This document shows positions 18,801 to 26,532 of a stretch of 64,000 nt of DNA, in pieces. The notes under the pieces were generated by a model. The model had not been told where the DNA came from. It saw only the letters and a list, made by a program, of their open reading frames with translations, and searched no databases. Position numbers and translations under genes: made by a program. Each line of letters opens with the position of its first letter. Positions within the stretch are counted from its first letter, which is position 1. Source of the stretch: JABURQ01 sp029243145 (GTDB taxonomy: Bacteria > Planctomycetota > Planctomycetia > Planctomycetales > Planctomycetaceae); the NCBI GenBank assembly GCA_965660145.1, contig CBFHYX010000004.1, positions 1 to 64,000 of the forward strand, written 5' to 3'.

Positions 18801-18950
18801 GCCAAAGAGCACGCCACGCAGAAACCTCATTAAAGTGGTTTTGCCAGCTTCATTAGGGCCAAACACGACGTTTAATTCGGGAGAGGAGAGAGGTAGAGAG
18901 AGGTTCCGCCAGACGCCGAACCGATCAATTTCAAGGTGTGTGATTTTCAT
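15888..18950 (-). CDS. YhaN/Rad50-like AAA ATPase with central membrane hairpin
   Basis: 1020 residues from the ATG at 18950. Residues 1-50 hold the SMC/Rad50 N-terminal lobe with Walker A GPNEAGKTT (31-39). Long coiled coils run from about 180 to 460 and 525 to 850, and are split by two membrane helices (about 470-491 and 498-519), as in YhaN-type proteins. The C-terminal lobe has signature LSGG (925-928) and the FILDD Walker B near 954-958. It should form an ABC-type ATP-gated clamp on DNA at the membrane, partnered by the SbcD-like protein whose gene overlaps its start by 20 bases. The Rad50 zinc-hook CxxC is not seen; the membrane hairpin takes the place of the hook. Confidence 0.9.
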   Translation of the reverse strand: MKITHLEIDRFGVWRNLSLPLSSPELNVVFGPNEAGKTTLMRFLRGVLFGYADRDSLNAIHPASGMLEVEHEGGNYLVQRTGDVLSITGDRELEEEDAQRFLKEMLGNVTKDVFDNVCCFGLDELQQLSVLSGEEIVEKLFGVSLGHKGKFILQAIKDAERRKQEMTLGSEHKISIRRLITDHDRLTRQLDELGEPRKQLSGLKEQLLSVEQRITNLQKQQKDSENEQEGYQFLQRVHGPWSQVRNLEAKLESLPVVDDFPEEGIARLDEIESDLDVLLEERSALRDKLRRLESELTQAHESQQVLDELPAIRVLLDQANQLDGRQQIPASDREELRRLEESLNLKMKELGDNWTLERLGRLHLSPEQQQKLSHVAQDYEKFLKRRARTRRKIESLSKSTQKEQQELERQSSKWQGQSGAQMLERTERLLNSSRDRERFSMRAEQLDDRISLLEQQQQSLIEAEPLPKGVQYLLTGFTVAGAMLAILGIWQGVNVSGLAGAVYVLLGLTCGGLGFALQWHFSSEQGETLGKLQKEVDQLRQQRFEVTTKLGTLGQSEQPADLSALTSQLTTYQKWIDREAEWETRRREASQLRASLQELRRDLANTRERWLQTLRDIGLNETVKIADGWKSWNAALELKSIQHQIMSLREKHSQSGELRQVFDSSVLKVQEKITRSPIHSSTHEIIEEWRDNFETWQQLWQRKQEVAHEQRQIQSRLEELESDIKSVRSKHSQLLAAGGAHDRQSFDERALWYRERRELLELMEMAREELDRAIGEQRHLAIFEDDLLEFNAGETQERLQELTHQLGKIESKLTTSYEKRGELRQQRDSILNDRRDSRLRQEVAEVEEQIKQQCERWLGIDRAEQAISHIKFTLEREQRPATLQRAEQYFRMLTGGRYQRVWAPLGEHDLHVEDHAGLARQLNELSGGTREQLLLSLRLALVEEQRKEGIHLPFILDDILVNFDETRVASAMETLQEFAQSGTQTLLLTCHSHLAEAFSNQGVSVTNLPTREHQTERLAG

Positions 18951-20223
18951 GCGTGAGATTCTCCGGGTCACTTTGGGTCAACCACTGTGTCACAACCGAT
19001 TCCGCGTGAGTGCCGATCTGAGCGGGATTCAGAACGGGGCGTAGTCGTGTGAGTAAGGCGGCAGAAGATTGGTCGGACGCCCAGACCGCTGCGAGGCGAT
19101 CTGTGTCGGGTTGGTCGGCCGATTGTTCAATATCAAGTAGCGCTTCAGCGAGTTCGATGCCGGAACAAGCCGATTCGAGGTCCAGCGGGAACTGACCTCC
19201 TGGCTGAAATCCATGAATGACGAGATTTTCATCGTGCTGTGAAGCAAATGAATCATTCCAAGCAGCGAGTAGATGACTGTCGTCCCCATTCAGAATTTTG
19301 TTCGATAGACGATCATTGCCGAGAATGGTCCAAGTGATCAACTTTAAGCGTTCGTATGCGCCCCAGGACAGACTTTCGATCTGATTCTGCATGGTGAGCG
19401 CTGCGTCTTCCCAATCATTGCAAGACGACAGATTGAGATTCGCAGTATGAAATCGAACGACAGACGTTGAGAGCTGTTCGGTGTGAATGTCATTTTGAGA
19501 AGAAATGTCAATCAGCAGGCACCCAGGTTTGGCATTCTGTTGCGACTCTTCAAGTGAGAGAGGCTGATGAGACCCGTAATGAACCTGCTGTGACGATTCC
19601 TGTTGGTTGGTTCTCCAAATTGCGGTTTGTCCGGCGAGGAGGAGGTCGATACCGCGAGGTATTGTCGTGGCAGAGTTTGTGTGGTCATCCAGCACGATCA
19701 CCGGGGATGTGGATCGGTGGTCGTCGTCGGGTGTTTCCATCAATGAAACAAATCGGGCAATGACATCGGCTTCGTTGATTTGATCAATACGTCCTTCGGG
19801 AATGACGGATGTTTTTCCCTCGTTGCGAAGAAGGAGATGCCCGTTTGGAAGTTGTTGGGAAACCAGCGTGAGATTCGATTTTGAGTGTCCGAGATCGGGG
19901 AGTAGTCCCTTCCAGAATGAGAGGGGATCAAGTTCGCCGGGACGAATAATGACAGGAATGCCGGCATCGGCGAGGAGTTCGAGTCCTTCGATCAGAGCAA
20001 ACTCGGCGTGACTACTTAATTGTTCGGCGACAATTGTGTTTCCGTCGAGAATAAAAACTTCTGCTTCGCGATCAATGGCGTAATCCTGAATCTGCCTCCA
20101 GGTGTCGAGGGTGGAATCGAGAACAATATTTCGAGCATCATCCGTGAGAGGAAGAGCAGTCCGCAACGGTTCCCCGAGGCGCAGATTTCCAGCCAGCAAC
20201 AGGCGAACAGAATGGGGTCGCAT
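18931..20223 (-). CDS. SbcD/Mre11/YhaO-like protein with all metal-binding motifs replaced
   Basis: 430 residues. The layout is that of SbcD/YhaO exonucleases, but each metal-binding motif is changed: the DxH of motif I reads N13-L-R15 (AGNLRLG), the GD of motif II reads GN (G61-N62), GNHD reads GELD (96-99), and GHxH reads GQTA (198-201). The surrounding residues (LADAGIPVIIRPGELDP, and VHYGSHQPLSLEE as in the usual YPGSPQ segment) keep the alignment clear. The nuclease is thus probably inactive, and the protein may act as a DNA-binding or clamp-assembly subunit for the ATPase encoded next. AAGGA lies 8 bases before the ATG. Its stop is 20 bases inside the ATPase gene, indicating translational coupling. 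Confidence 0.78.
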   Translation of the reverse strand: MRPHSVRLLLAGNLRLGEPLRTALPLTDDARNIVLDSTLDTWRQIQDYAIDREAEVFILDGNTIVAEQLSSHAEFALIEGLELLADAGIPVIIRPGELDPLSFWKGLLPDLGHSKSNLTLVSQQLPNGHLLLRNEGKTSVIPEGRIDQINEADVIARFVSLMETPDDDHRSTSPVIVLDDHTNSATTIPRGIDLLLAGQTAIWRTNQQESSQQVHYGSHQPLSLEESQQNAKPGCLLIDISSQNDIHTEQLSTSVVRFHTANLNLSSCNDWEDAALTMQNQIESLSWGAYERLKLITWTILGNDRLSNKILNGDDSHLLAAWNDSFASQHDENLVIHGFQPGGQFPLDLESACSGIELAEALLDIEQSADQPDTDRLAAVWASDQSSAALLTRLRPVLNPAQIGTHAESVVTQWLTQSDPENLTHENHTP

Positions 20224-20469
20224 GGCAGAATCCTTCCCGCCAGTTTAAATCTTAAAAAAGAGCGCACGTTGAAACGCAGCACACTCGAAAATGTGCTGCG
20301 GGGAAGTCTACAAAAGACGGGATATTTCGGAAAGGTCGAATTTCACAGACGTTATGGTGAGGTTTGTTGTAGTGAGGTACGTCTGGCTTCACGACATTTG
20401 TGAAGTGCGTTCGGGCGAAAAAACGGCTATCATATTGGTCGTCCTGAAACACTGTAAGTCATTACCATT

Positions 20470-20703
20470 ATGGAACATGTCATCATTCATTTCCACTTGG
20501 ACCGGGGCGGGGTGACGTCGGTCGTTCTGAATCATCTGCGCGCATTCCAACAGTATTGCGCGGACGAGATCGAGCAGGTGTTTCTGTTGCATTCCGCGAA
20601 AAGCAATCTTCTGAATGTGTCGCTCCTGATGAAGCCGACTATCGGGAAACTTTCCAGAATGATCCGGCGGGCGGAGAATCGATTCCGAACTGGTCGCGTG
20701 TGA
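20470..20703 (+). pseudogene. N-terminal remnant of a glycosyltransferase
   Basis: A 77-codon reading frame whose first 30 residues (MEHVIIHFHLDRGGVTSVV, then NHLRAF) look like the start of a GT-B glycosyltransferase with its Gly-Gly-Val loop. After about residue 45 the resemblance stops, and a second overlapping frame continues to about 20768. No full-length enzyme follows; instead a toxin-antitoxin pair begins. The simplest reading is a gene broken by deletion or by insertion of the adjacent module. It could also be an unrelated small protein. Confidence 0.45.
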
Positions 20704-20813
20704 TCACTGTGTTCCCCGACTTCCCACAGCGTTTGCGAGAAGCGGTCGCCGCAGATGCGGTTGGGTGATTTGCAATGGTAAATATCATCCTGTGAGGGAT
20801 CTTGATGCATTGA

Positions 20814-20860
20814 CGCTTATCAGATTCCCATTGTGTTGGATGTTTGATAAGCGATATAAT
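20814..20860 (+). promoter_or_regulatory. toxin-antitoxin promoter and operator
   Basis: A perfect 9-bp inverted repeat, CGCTTATCA (20814-20822) and TGATAAGCG (20845-20853), brackets and abuts a promoter with TTGTGT at 20831-20836, an 18-base spacer and TATAAT at 20855-20860. The antitoxin ATG lies 33 bases further on. Such placement fits autorepression by the antitoxin or its complex with the toxin. Confidence 0.65.
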
Positions 20861-20892
20861 TCTCATGTCTTCTTTCATGAACGGGTAACACG

Positions 20893-21114
20893 ATGTCTGA
20901 TTCCATATTGCCTCCCGAAATACGAAATCTGCCACTTGAAGAACGCATCGATCTGGTGGAACAGATTTGGGATAGCGTAGTAGATGAAGAAGAAAGCTTC
21001 AACTTGACTGACGCTCAAAAGCGGGAGTTGGAACGTCGTATCGCCGCTCACCAAAAATCTCCCGATGAAGGAAAAACGTGGGCAGAAGTGAAGCGGGAAT
21101 TACAGGGTGAATGA
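20893..21114 (+). CDS. antitoxin of a RelE/ParE-type module (addiction module component family)
   Basis: 73 residues of the short helical family TIGR02574/PF09720: PPEIRNLPLEERIDLVEQIWDSV, then LTDAQKRELERRIAAHQKSPDEGKTWAEVKREL. The family wraps around and neutralises a RelE/ParE-like toxin. It is transcribed from the palindromic promoter just upstream and overlaps the toxin start by 4 bases (ATGA). This family usually lacks an obvious DNA-binding fold, so repression of the palindrome may need the toxin complex. Confidence 0.93.
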   Translation: MSDSILPPEIRNLPLEERIDLVEQIWDSVVDEEESFNLTDAQKRELERRIAAHQKSPDEGKTWAEVKRELQGE

Positions 21115-21395
21115 TGAGTCGTGAACTGATTATCAAGCCCGGCGCAGAATTAGATTTAAGGCAGGCGCATCGTTGGTATGAAGACCAGCGAGTCGGGTTA
21201 GGGCAAGAACTTCTTGATGAGGTTGATGTCACTCTGAATCGCATTCGTAAGAACCCGAAATCAGGAACTCCCGCGTATCGGGATAGTCGTCTTGCACTAA
21301 CACGACGGTTTCCCTACGTCATCTGCTATGTGTTCAACGAACAGACTCTATTTGTGCTCGCCATTTTTCACGGACATCGTGATCCTGGTGTTTGA
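21111..21395 (+). CDS. RelE/ParE family toxin
   Basis: 94 residues of the RelE/ParE fold: PGAELDLRQAHRWYEDQRVGLGQELLDEVD, an arginine- and proline-containing middle, RRFPYVICYVF and AIFHGHRDPG at the C-terminus. Family members cleave ribosome-bound mRNA or inhibit gyrase; which applies here cannot be told. Two consecutive ATG codons (21111 and 21114) are possible starts. The gene is the distal member of the module. Confidence 0.93.
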   Translation: MMSRELIIKPGAELDLRQAHRWYEDQRVGLGQELLDEVDVTLNRIRKNPKSGTPAYRDSRLALTRRFPYVICYVFNEQTLFVLAIFHGHRDPGV

Positions 21396-21913
21396 CGGGA
21401 CCGAGTTTAGGTTAGTCCCGCGCATAAAAAAACCGCCATGTTGTGTGGGACTTGGCGGAATCAAAACTCGGTGTAGTTCGGCCGAAGAAACACGATACTC
21501 GAACTTCATCCGGCGTCGCGTCAACGCTCGTCTTCTGGGGTAAAAGATACTTCTATTTCTGCGAAAACACAAGTGGAAGTTCCGCCAGCGATGTTTCATT
21601 CGACATCCTGAAATATCAAATACTACCCGTTGAAATGCATTAAGTTCAGGCTGGATAACGGATTTTAGTCGTTTGTGAAACTGTGCGGATCAGTGCAATA
21701 CTACTTGTTGCAAAATGTTGTTGTTCGATACATCGGGCATTGTTAATATCTATTTTTGTGGATCTATCTGTTGGCGGCGATTTAAGGTTCGGTTGAATCT
21801 TGGGTTATGTCGATTGGAGATCCCGGACGACCATGGTCGTCTTCCCACCTGATCCTTCCTCCTACCTTTCTTACGAATGGTAGCGGTGACCCACCCATAG
21901 CGGAGCCCGCCGC
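21396..21913. other. gene-free region downstream of the toxin
   Basis: About 520 bases. Apart from the nested inverted repeats at its left end I see no gene with a ribosome site, no RNA gene and no clear promoter; short open frames have no family resemblance. Confidence 0.6.
21400..21472. other. nested inverted repeats after the toxin gene
   Basis: Outer arms ACCGAGTTT (21400-21408) and AAACTCGGT (21464-21472) are perfect 9-bp complements. Inside are AGTCCC (21414-21419) paired with GGGACT (21447-21452), and the alternative stem CCGCCA (21433-21438) with TGGCGG (21453-21458). Seven A at 21426-21432 would make the inner stem a minus-strand terminator. It begins 4 bases after the toxin stop and may end or process the transcript, or mark an element boundary. 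Confidence 0.55.
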
Positions 21914-23566
21914 ATGATGACACCTGATTGCGTTCGATTTCGATTTGGTCTGCTGCTGATGGCGTTCTCGCTGTGCTCGATTGATGGTGCTGTCGCCGAA
22001 GGCGATCTCTTGCCTACGGAGACTTCGATCTCAAAAGCCATCGATCATTACGTTGATGCCAAATTGGTTAAAGAGGAAATCACACCCTCTCCACAAATTA
22101 GTGATGCCGCTTACTTACGTCGTGTCACTCTCGATCTGGCTGGGCGAGTACCGACTCTGCATGAACAGGCCGCCTATCGTGATTCGACCGAGTCTGACAA
22201 GAAACAAAAACTGATCGACCGGTTGCTGGTGTCTCCCGATTTTGCGTTTCATCAACGCAATCGCCTCGACGAATTACTGCTTGCTGAAATCAAAAAAGAT
22301 AATAACTGGCGTGAGTATCTACTGAAGTCGGTTCAATCGGACAAGCCGTGGGATCAAATGTTCCGCGAGATTATTCTGGCTGATGGAACGGATGAAGAGA
22401 CAATCGCCGCACAAGAATTTCTGGCGAGCCGCATTCGTGATGTCAACAAAATGACCAATGACACGAGCAAACTGTTTTTTGGCGTGAGTGTCAATTGTGC
22501 TCAATGTCACGATCATCCGCTGGTGTTGGAATGGAAGCAGGATCATTACTTCGGCTTCGCATCGTTTTTCAATCGAACTTATCTGACCAAGTCAAAACGA
22601 CTGGCAGAAAAGTTCGAGGGCGACATGCAATTCCGCACAACAGAAGGGGAAGAGAAAACTGCTGAATTCATGTTCCTGACAGGCGTCAAAACTGAAGAGC
22701 CTGCGGAGGAAGTGACCGACGAATTGAAAAAAGAGCGGAACGAGCAGATCAAGAAGGCTCAGAATGATGAAAACGCACCGGTGCCCGAGCCGGAATTCAG
22801 TCCTCGGAAAGAATTTGTGCAACTAGCATTGGCTAACGAAAATCAGTCTTTCTTCGCGCAATCGATTGTCAACCGGATGTGGGCTTCTCTTTTTGGCAGC
22901 GGAATTATTGATCCCCCCGATCAAAATCATTCCGGCAACGAGCCCAGCCATCCGCAGTTACTTAAATGGTTGGAGCGAGATCTGATCGCCCACAATTATG
23001 ATTTGAAACGGCTTGTTGGCGGGATTGTTGCCAGTGAAGCATATGCGCGTTCGAGTGAATGGAATGGAGAAGGAGAACGGCCTCAAAAATGGTTCTTCGC
23101 AGTGAGCGAAGTTCGGCCTCTGACGCCGCGACAGTATTCGCTGTCATTACTGATCTCGACCACTTCTCCCGAGAGTATTCCTATGTCGGTCGAAGATGAA
23201 AAGTGGGCTGACTTTCGCCAACGCTACGAAAACTCTGCGGAAGGAATGGCCGATCAATTGGAACGACCGTCCGAACATTTTCAGGTGAGCGTCGATGAGG
23301 CCCTCTTGTTCAGCAATAACTCGCGTGTTGAAAACGACTACCTACGCGACTCGGGCGACAAACTGGTCGGTCATCTCAAGAAACAGGAACAACAGGAGGA
23401 ACAGATTCGTCTGGCGATCAAATCGACGCTCGGACGTGAGCCGGATGAGGGAGAGGCAGCAGCGTTTCTTGAGTATATAAACGAGCGCCAAGACCGCCCG
23501 GTGGATGGTTTGAAACAGATTGTGTGGGCACTCATTACGAGTCCCGAGATGCGATTTAATTATTAG
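21914..23566 (+). CDS. DUF1549/DUF1553 domain protein
   Basis: 550 residues. After a signal peptide (MAFSLCSIDGAVAEG) comes DUF1549: the SDAAYLRRVTLDLAGRVPTL start, the FHQRNRLDELLLAE region and NCAQCHDHPLVLEWKQDHYFGFASFFNRT. DUF1553 follows, beginning near FSPRKEFVQLALANENQSFFAQSIVNRMWASLFGSGI and ending with the SPEMRFNY motif. The CAQCH is a haem-c-like CxxCH shared by this family. The full-length type often carries an N-terminal cytochrome domain, which is missing here. Function is unknown, but these genes nearly always pair with a DUF1501 gene, as here. Two ATG codons in tandem (21914, 21917) are possible starts. Confidence 0.93.
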   Translation: MMTPDCVRFRFGLLLMAFSLCSIDGAVAEGDLLPTETSISKAIDHYVDAKLVKEEITPSPQISDAAYLRRVTLDLAGRVPTLHEQAAYRDSTESDKKQKLIDRLLVSPDFAFHQRNRLDELLLAEIKKDNNWREYLLKSVQSDKPWDQMFREIILADGTDEETIAAQEFLASRIRDVNKMTNDTSKLFFGVSVNCAQCHDHPLVLEWKQDHYFGFASFFNRTYLTKSKRLAEKFEGDMQFRTTEGEEKTAEFMFLTGVKTEEPAEEVTDELKKERNEQIKKAQNDENAPVPEPEFSPRKEFVQLALANENQSFFAQSIVNRMWASLFGSGIIDPPDQNHSGNEPSHPQLLKWLERDLIAHNYDLKRLVGGIVASEAYARSSEWNGEGERPQKWFFAVSEVRPLTPRQYSLSLLISTTSPESIPMSVEDEKWADFRQRYENSAEGMADQLERPSEHFQVSVDEALLFSNNSRVENDYLRDSGDKLVGHLKKQEQQEEQIRLAIKSTLGREPDEGEAAAFLEYINERQDRPVDGLKQIVWALITSPEMRFNY

Positions 23567-23617
23567 TTTTGTTCAGAAGCCTTTCAGAGTGATCCGCTCG
23601 ACTGGCAAGGAATTCCC

Positions 23618-24907
23618 ATGACAATACGTCATCCTCAAATTGATCAATTCAACCGTCGTCGATTTCTCGGCTCAATGGCCGCAGGTGCGGGAGCCGTTGC
23701 TGCCGACATGACGGTATTGAATGTGTTGAAAAATCCCGCCTTCGCGGAAGAGCTGAAACGTCAACAAAAGAGTGTCATTCTTTTGTGGCTGGCGGGAGGA
23801 GCGAGTCAGTTCGAGACTTGGGATCCGAAACCGGGCCGTCCTACGGGGGGACCGTTCGGGAAAATTGCCACCAACCAATCGGGCATCGAAATTTCAGAAC
23901 TGCTGCCCAAGATGGCGAAGCAGATGGAAACGACGGCTCTTATTCGGTCGTTAAATACCAAAATCGCCGATCACGGTGGTGGTTTTGAATTGATGGGAAC
24001 CGGGCGTCGCCCGGAAGCCGGCATCGAATTTCCTGACTTGGGAGCGATCATTGCTCGTGAATTAGGGCGCCAGGACAGCAAGGTTCCCGATTACGTGTCG
24101 ATCTATTCTTCGACCGAAGGACGGCGTAATGGCACCTCGGGTTTTTTGGGTGGTCGATATGCCCCGATGTTTCTGACTCAAGATGTCATCCCTCCGAATC
24201 TGTCACGCTTGGAACAGGTGAGCGATCTCGATCACGTTCAACGTGCCGAACTTCGTCAATTACTCACGGATCGATTTCAGTCGAAACGACAATCGCTCGT
24301 CGTCAGTTCACAAACCTCGGCTTACGAGCGGGTTCGCGGTTTGATGTCGAGCGAACGCTTGTTTGATGTCGAAGAAGAGTCGTCATCAATGAGTGCGTTT
24401 TACGGTCCGACGCAGTTCCAGCAACAGTGTCTGATTGCCCGGCGTCTCGTCGAAGCGGGCGTGCCGTTTGTGAAAGTGGCGCGGGCGTGGTGGGACAGTC
24501 ACGGCCAAAACTTCGAAACACACCGAGAATTGTGTGCTGACCTCGATCAAAGCATGTCGGCATTACTTGCCGATCTCGAACAACGAGGACTACTGGAAAA
24601 TACGCTGGTGATTACATTGGGTGAGTTTGGACGTACGCCGGGCATTAACCCGTCTTTGGGACGCGATCACTTTGCCTCGGCATGGAGTTGTTCACTCTCG
24701 GGGTGTGGTATTAAAGGGGGAACGGTTTATGGCCAAACCGATCCCGATGGAAATACCGTCGCTGACGGAGAAGTCGGAGCCGGGCAATTGTTCGCGACGA
24801 TCTTCTCAGCCCTTGGTATTGACTGGCAGAAAGAATATCACCAAGGCGCTCGACCGATCCCGATTACCGATTTTGGATGTGAACCCATAAAAGAAGTTCT
24901 CGCGTAA
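23618..24907 (+). CDS. DUF1501 domain protein with Tat signal
   Basis: 429 residues. NRRRFLGSMAAGAGAVAADM (about 12-31) is a twin-arginine signal, so it is folded before export. The rest follows DUF1501, a family related to alkaline-phosphatase/sulfatase folds: VILLWLAGGASQFETWDPKP, the DHGGGFELMGTGRRP loop with Asp and His, and the VITLGEFGRTPGIN segment followed by GRDHFASAWSCSLSG. The start has AAGGAA just upstream and lies 51 bases after the DUF1549 gene, forming an operon. The pair is typical of planctomycetes; the substrate is unknown. Confidence 0.95.
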   Translation: MTIRHPQIDQFNRRRFLGSMAAGAGAVAADMTVLNVLKNPAFAEELKRQQKSVILLWLAGGASQFETWDPKPGRPTGGPFGKIATNQSGIEISELLPKMAKQMETTALIRSLNTKIADHGGGFELMGTGRRPEAGIEFPDLGAIIARELGRQDSKVPDYVSIYSSTEGRRNGTSGFLGGRYAPMFLTQDVIPPNLSRLEQVSDLDHVQRAELRQLLTDRFQSKRQSLVVSSQTSAYERVRGLMSSERLFDVEEESSSMSAFYGPTQFQQQCLIARRLVEAGVPFVKVARAWWDSHGQNFETHRELCADLDQSMSALLADLEQRGLLENTLVITLGEFGRTPGINPSLGRDHFASAWSCSLSGCGIKGGTVYGQTDPDGNTVADGEVGAGQLFATIFSALGIDWQKEYHQGARPIPITDFGCEPIKEVLA

Positions 24908-24955
24908 TACGTCTTCTCCATAACAGATCACTCTCTGAAAAAATCAGGGTTCAAC

Positions 24956-26002
24956 ATGATGACAAAAATTGATCCTAATACATTAAAGAAACAGAAAGAC
25001 TTCGGAACGTCCGGCGTCAATTTCTGTATGGCTCGGCGTCCCGAATCGGCGACATTGTTTGTGGGGAATTCCGACTTCAAAGTGCATCAATTTGATGCGG
25101 CTGCGGATAAGCCAGAACTCAAACCAATCGCCGAGGATGGTCATAATAGTTATGTCACAGGAGCTGCGTTGGCCAGCGCGACCTTGGTCACGGGGGGGTA
25201 CGATAAGCAATTGATCTGGTGGAACACCGACAACAATTCGGTCGTCCGTAAGATTCCCGCTCATGAGTTATGGATCAGGAATGTGATTGCGTCTCCTGAT
25301 GGCAGTTACGTGGTGAGTGTGGCTGATGATATGCAGGCTCATCTTTGGTCTGTCTCTGATGGGAAGAAAATTCGCACTCTGTCTGGCCACGAAGCGCAAA
25401 CACCTCACGGTTATCCGTCCATGTTATATGCCGTGACCGTCTCGGCAGATGGAAAGTTCATCGCGACGGGTGATAAAGTCGGTCGTGTGATGATTTGGGA
25501 GGCAGACACCGGAAAGCAGGTCGGCGAGGTCGAAACGCCCGTCATGTACACGTGGGATCCGAAAGCTCGCAGGCATTCTATCGGTGGAATTCGCTCTCTG
25601 GCTTTTAGTTTAGACGGAAACAAGATTGCCGTCGGGGGCATCGGGAAGATCGGGAACATCGATCATCTGGGTGGGCCGCATCGCATCGAAGTGTTCGATT
25701 GGCAGACGAAAGAACGCAAACATGAGATCGAAAACGATAATTTCAAAGGATTGGTCGAACAGTTGCAGTTTTCTCCCGATGGAACATGGCTGGCCGCGGC
25801 GGGTGGTGATCACGGCGGTTTTGTCTCGTTTTATGACATGAATGACGGCAAAGAAATTAAAACCGAAAAAGCTCCCATGCACGTCCATGAGATGAGTTTC
25901 AGCGAAGATTACCGGACTCTCTACACGGTTGGTCACGGCAAGATTGCAGTCTGGGAGTTACAGGGAGAGTTAGAACCGCTGGTGGCTCCGCGAGCGATCT
26001 AG
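24956..26002 (+). CDS. WD40 repeat protein
   Basis: 348 residues built of about seven WD40-like repeats, for example the segments ending LIWWNTD, AHLWSVSD, VMIWEAD, IEVFDWQ, VSFYDM and IAVWEL. No signal peptide is visible, so the beta-propeller is probably cytoplasmic and scaffolds a complex. It follows the DUF1501 gene by 48 bases and probably belongs to the same operon, an association that is common for DUF1549/DUF1501 pairs. Two ATGs (24956, 24959) are possible. Partner unknown. Confidence 0.93.
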   Translation: MMTKIDPNTLKKQKDFGTSGVNFCMARRPESATLFVGNSDFKVHQFDAAADKPELKPIAEDGHNSYVTGAALASATLVTGGYDKQLIWWNTDNNSVVRKIPAHELWIRNVIASPDGSYVVSVADDMQAHLWSVSDGKKIRTLSGHEAQTPHGYPSMLYAVTVSADGKFIATGDKVGRVMIWEADTGKQVGEVETPVMYTWDPKARRHSIGGIRSLAFSLDGNKIAVGGIGKIGNIDHLGGPHRIEVFDWQTKERKHEIENDNFKGLVEQLQFSPDGTWLAAAGGDHGGFVSFYDMNDGKEIKTEKAPMHVHEMSFSEDYRTLYTVGHGKIAVWELQGELEPLVAPRAI

Positions 26003-26114
26003 GTCGTGAAGAGACGGACAATGCGAGTCGTCAGAGTGCTATCCCTTGTCAAACTCTATCAATCGACAACAATAAAGCATCACTCGAACATTGCTCTATT
26101 GATTGAAGCCACCT

Positions 26115-26492
26115 ATGTCGTCATTTGAAGAGATGATTGCCTCCCGTAAAGACTGGATTGAAACGATTCTCCGTCCGTGGTGTCAGCAGGCGACACTCAA
26201 AGATCTCAAACGAGCCGAGCAGGAATGGCTCGATATTGGTGGTAAGGTAGCGACCGAAATGACGCTATGGACATGGGCCTGGGAGCGTTTTCCCGTCCTG
26301 ACACATGAGGGGCTGACCGGCGTGAATGAAACGGTTGAGGTGACCGTCACTCTGAAAGACGGTCGCAGCCTCACGGGTTTTCCTGATGGCCGAAAGAGCG
26401 TTCAAGGAAAATTGGTACTGGTCGAATCCGCGACCGGCAAAGAGCAGGGGCCATTCATCATTGATGAAGTCGATGGGGTGGTTGCTCAGTAA
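26115..26492 (+). CDS. conserved hypothetical protein
   Basis: 125 residues from the ATG at 26115; a TTG 12 bases upstream is possible. An N-terminal helical half (SFEEMIASRKDWIETILRPWCQ) with several Trp and a C-terminal beta-rich half (TVEVTVTLKDGRSLTGFPDG, then FIIDEVDGVVAQ) that looks like a small SH3- or Sm-like barrel. No signal or membrane segment. It lies about 110 bases after the WD40 gene on the same strand. I do not recognise a family. Confidence 0.7.
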   Translation: MSSFEEMIASRKDWIETILRPWCQQATLKDLKRAEQEWLDIGGKVATEMTLWTWAWERFPVLTHEGLTGVNETVEVTVTLKDGRSLTGFPDGRKSVQGKLVLVESATGKEQGPFIIDEVDGVVAQ

Positions 26493-26532
26493 TCTCCTCG
26501 ACGCCTACTGCGAAACCTTACTCATCGGTGAT

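Noticed and set aside
20556..20768. Separate gene after the glycosyltransferase fragment
   Set aside because: It overlaps the fragment in another frame, has no ribosome site and shows no family match; it may be part of the broken gene.
21914..23566. Cytochrome c function for the DUF1549 protein
   Set aside because: The CxxCH is a shared feature of DUF1549, and no cytochrome domain or second haem site is visible.
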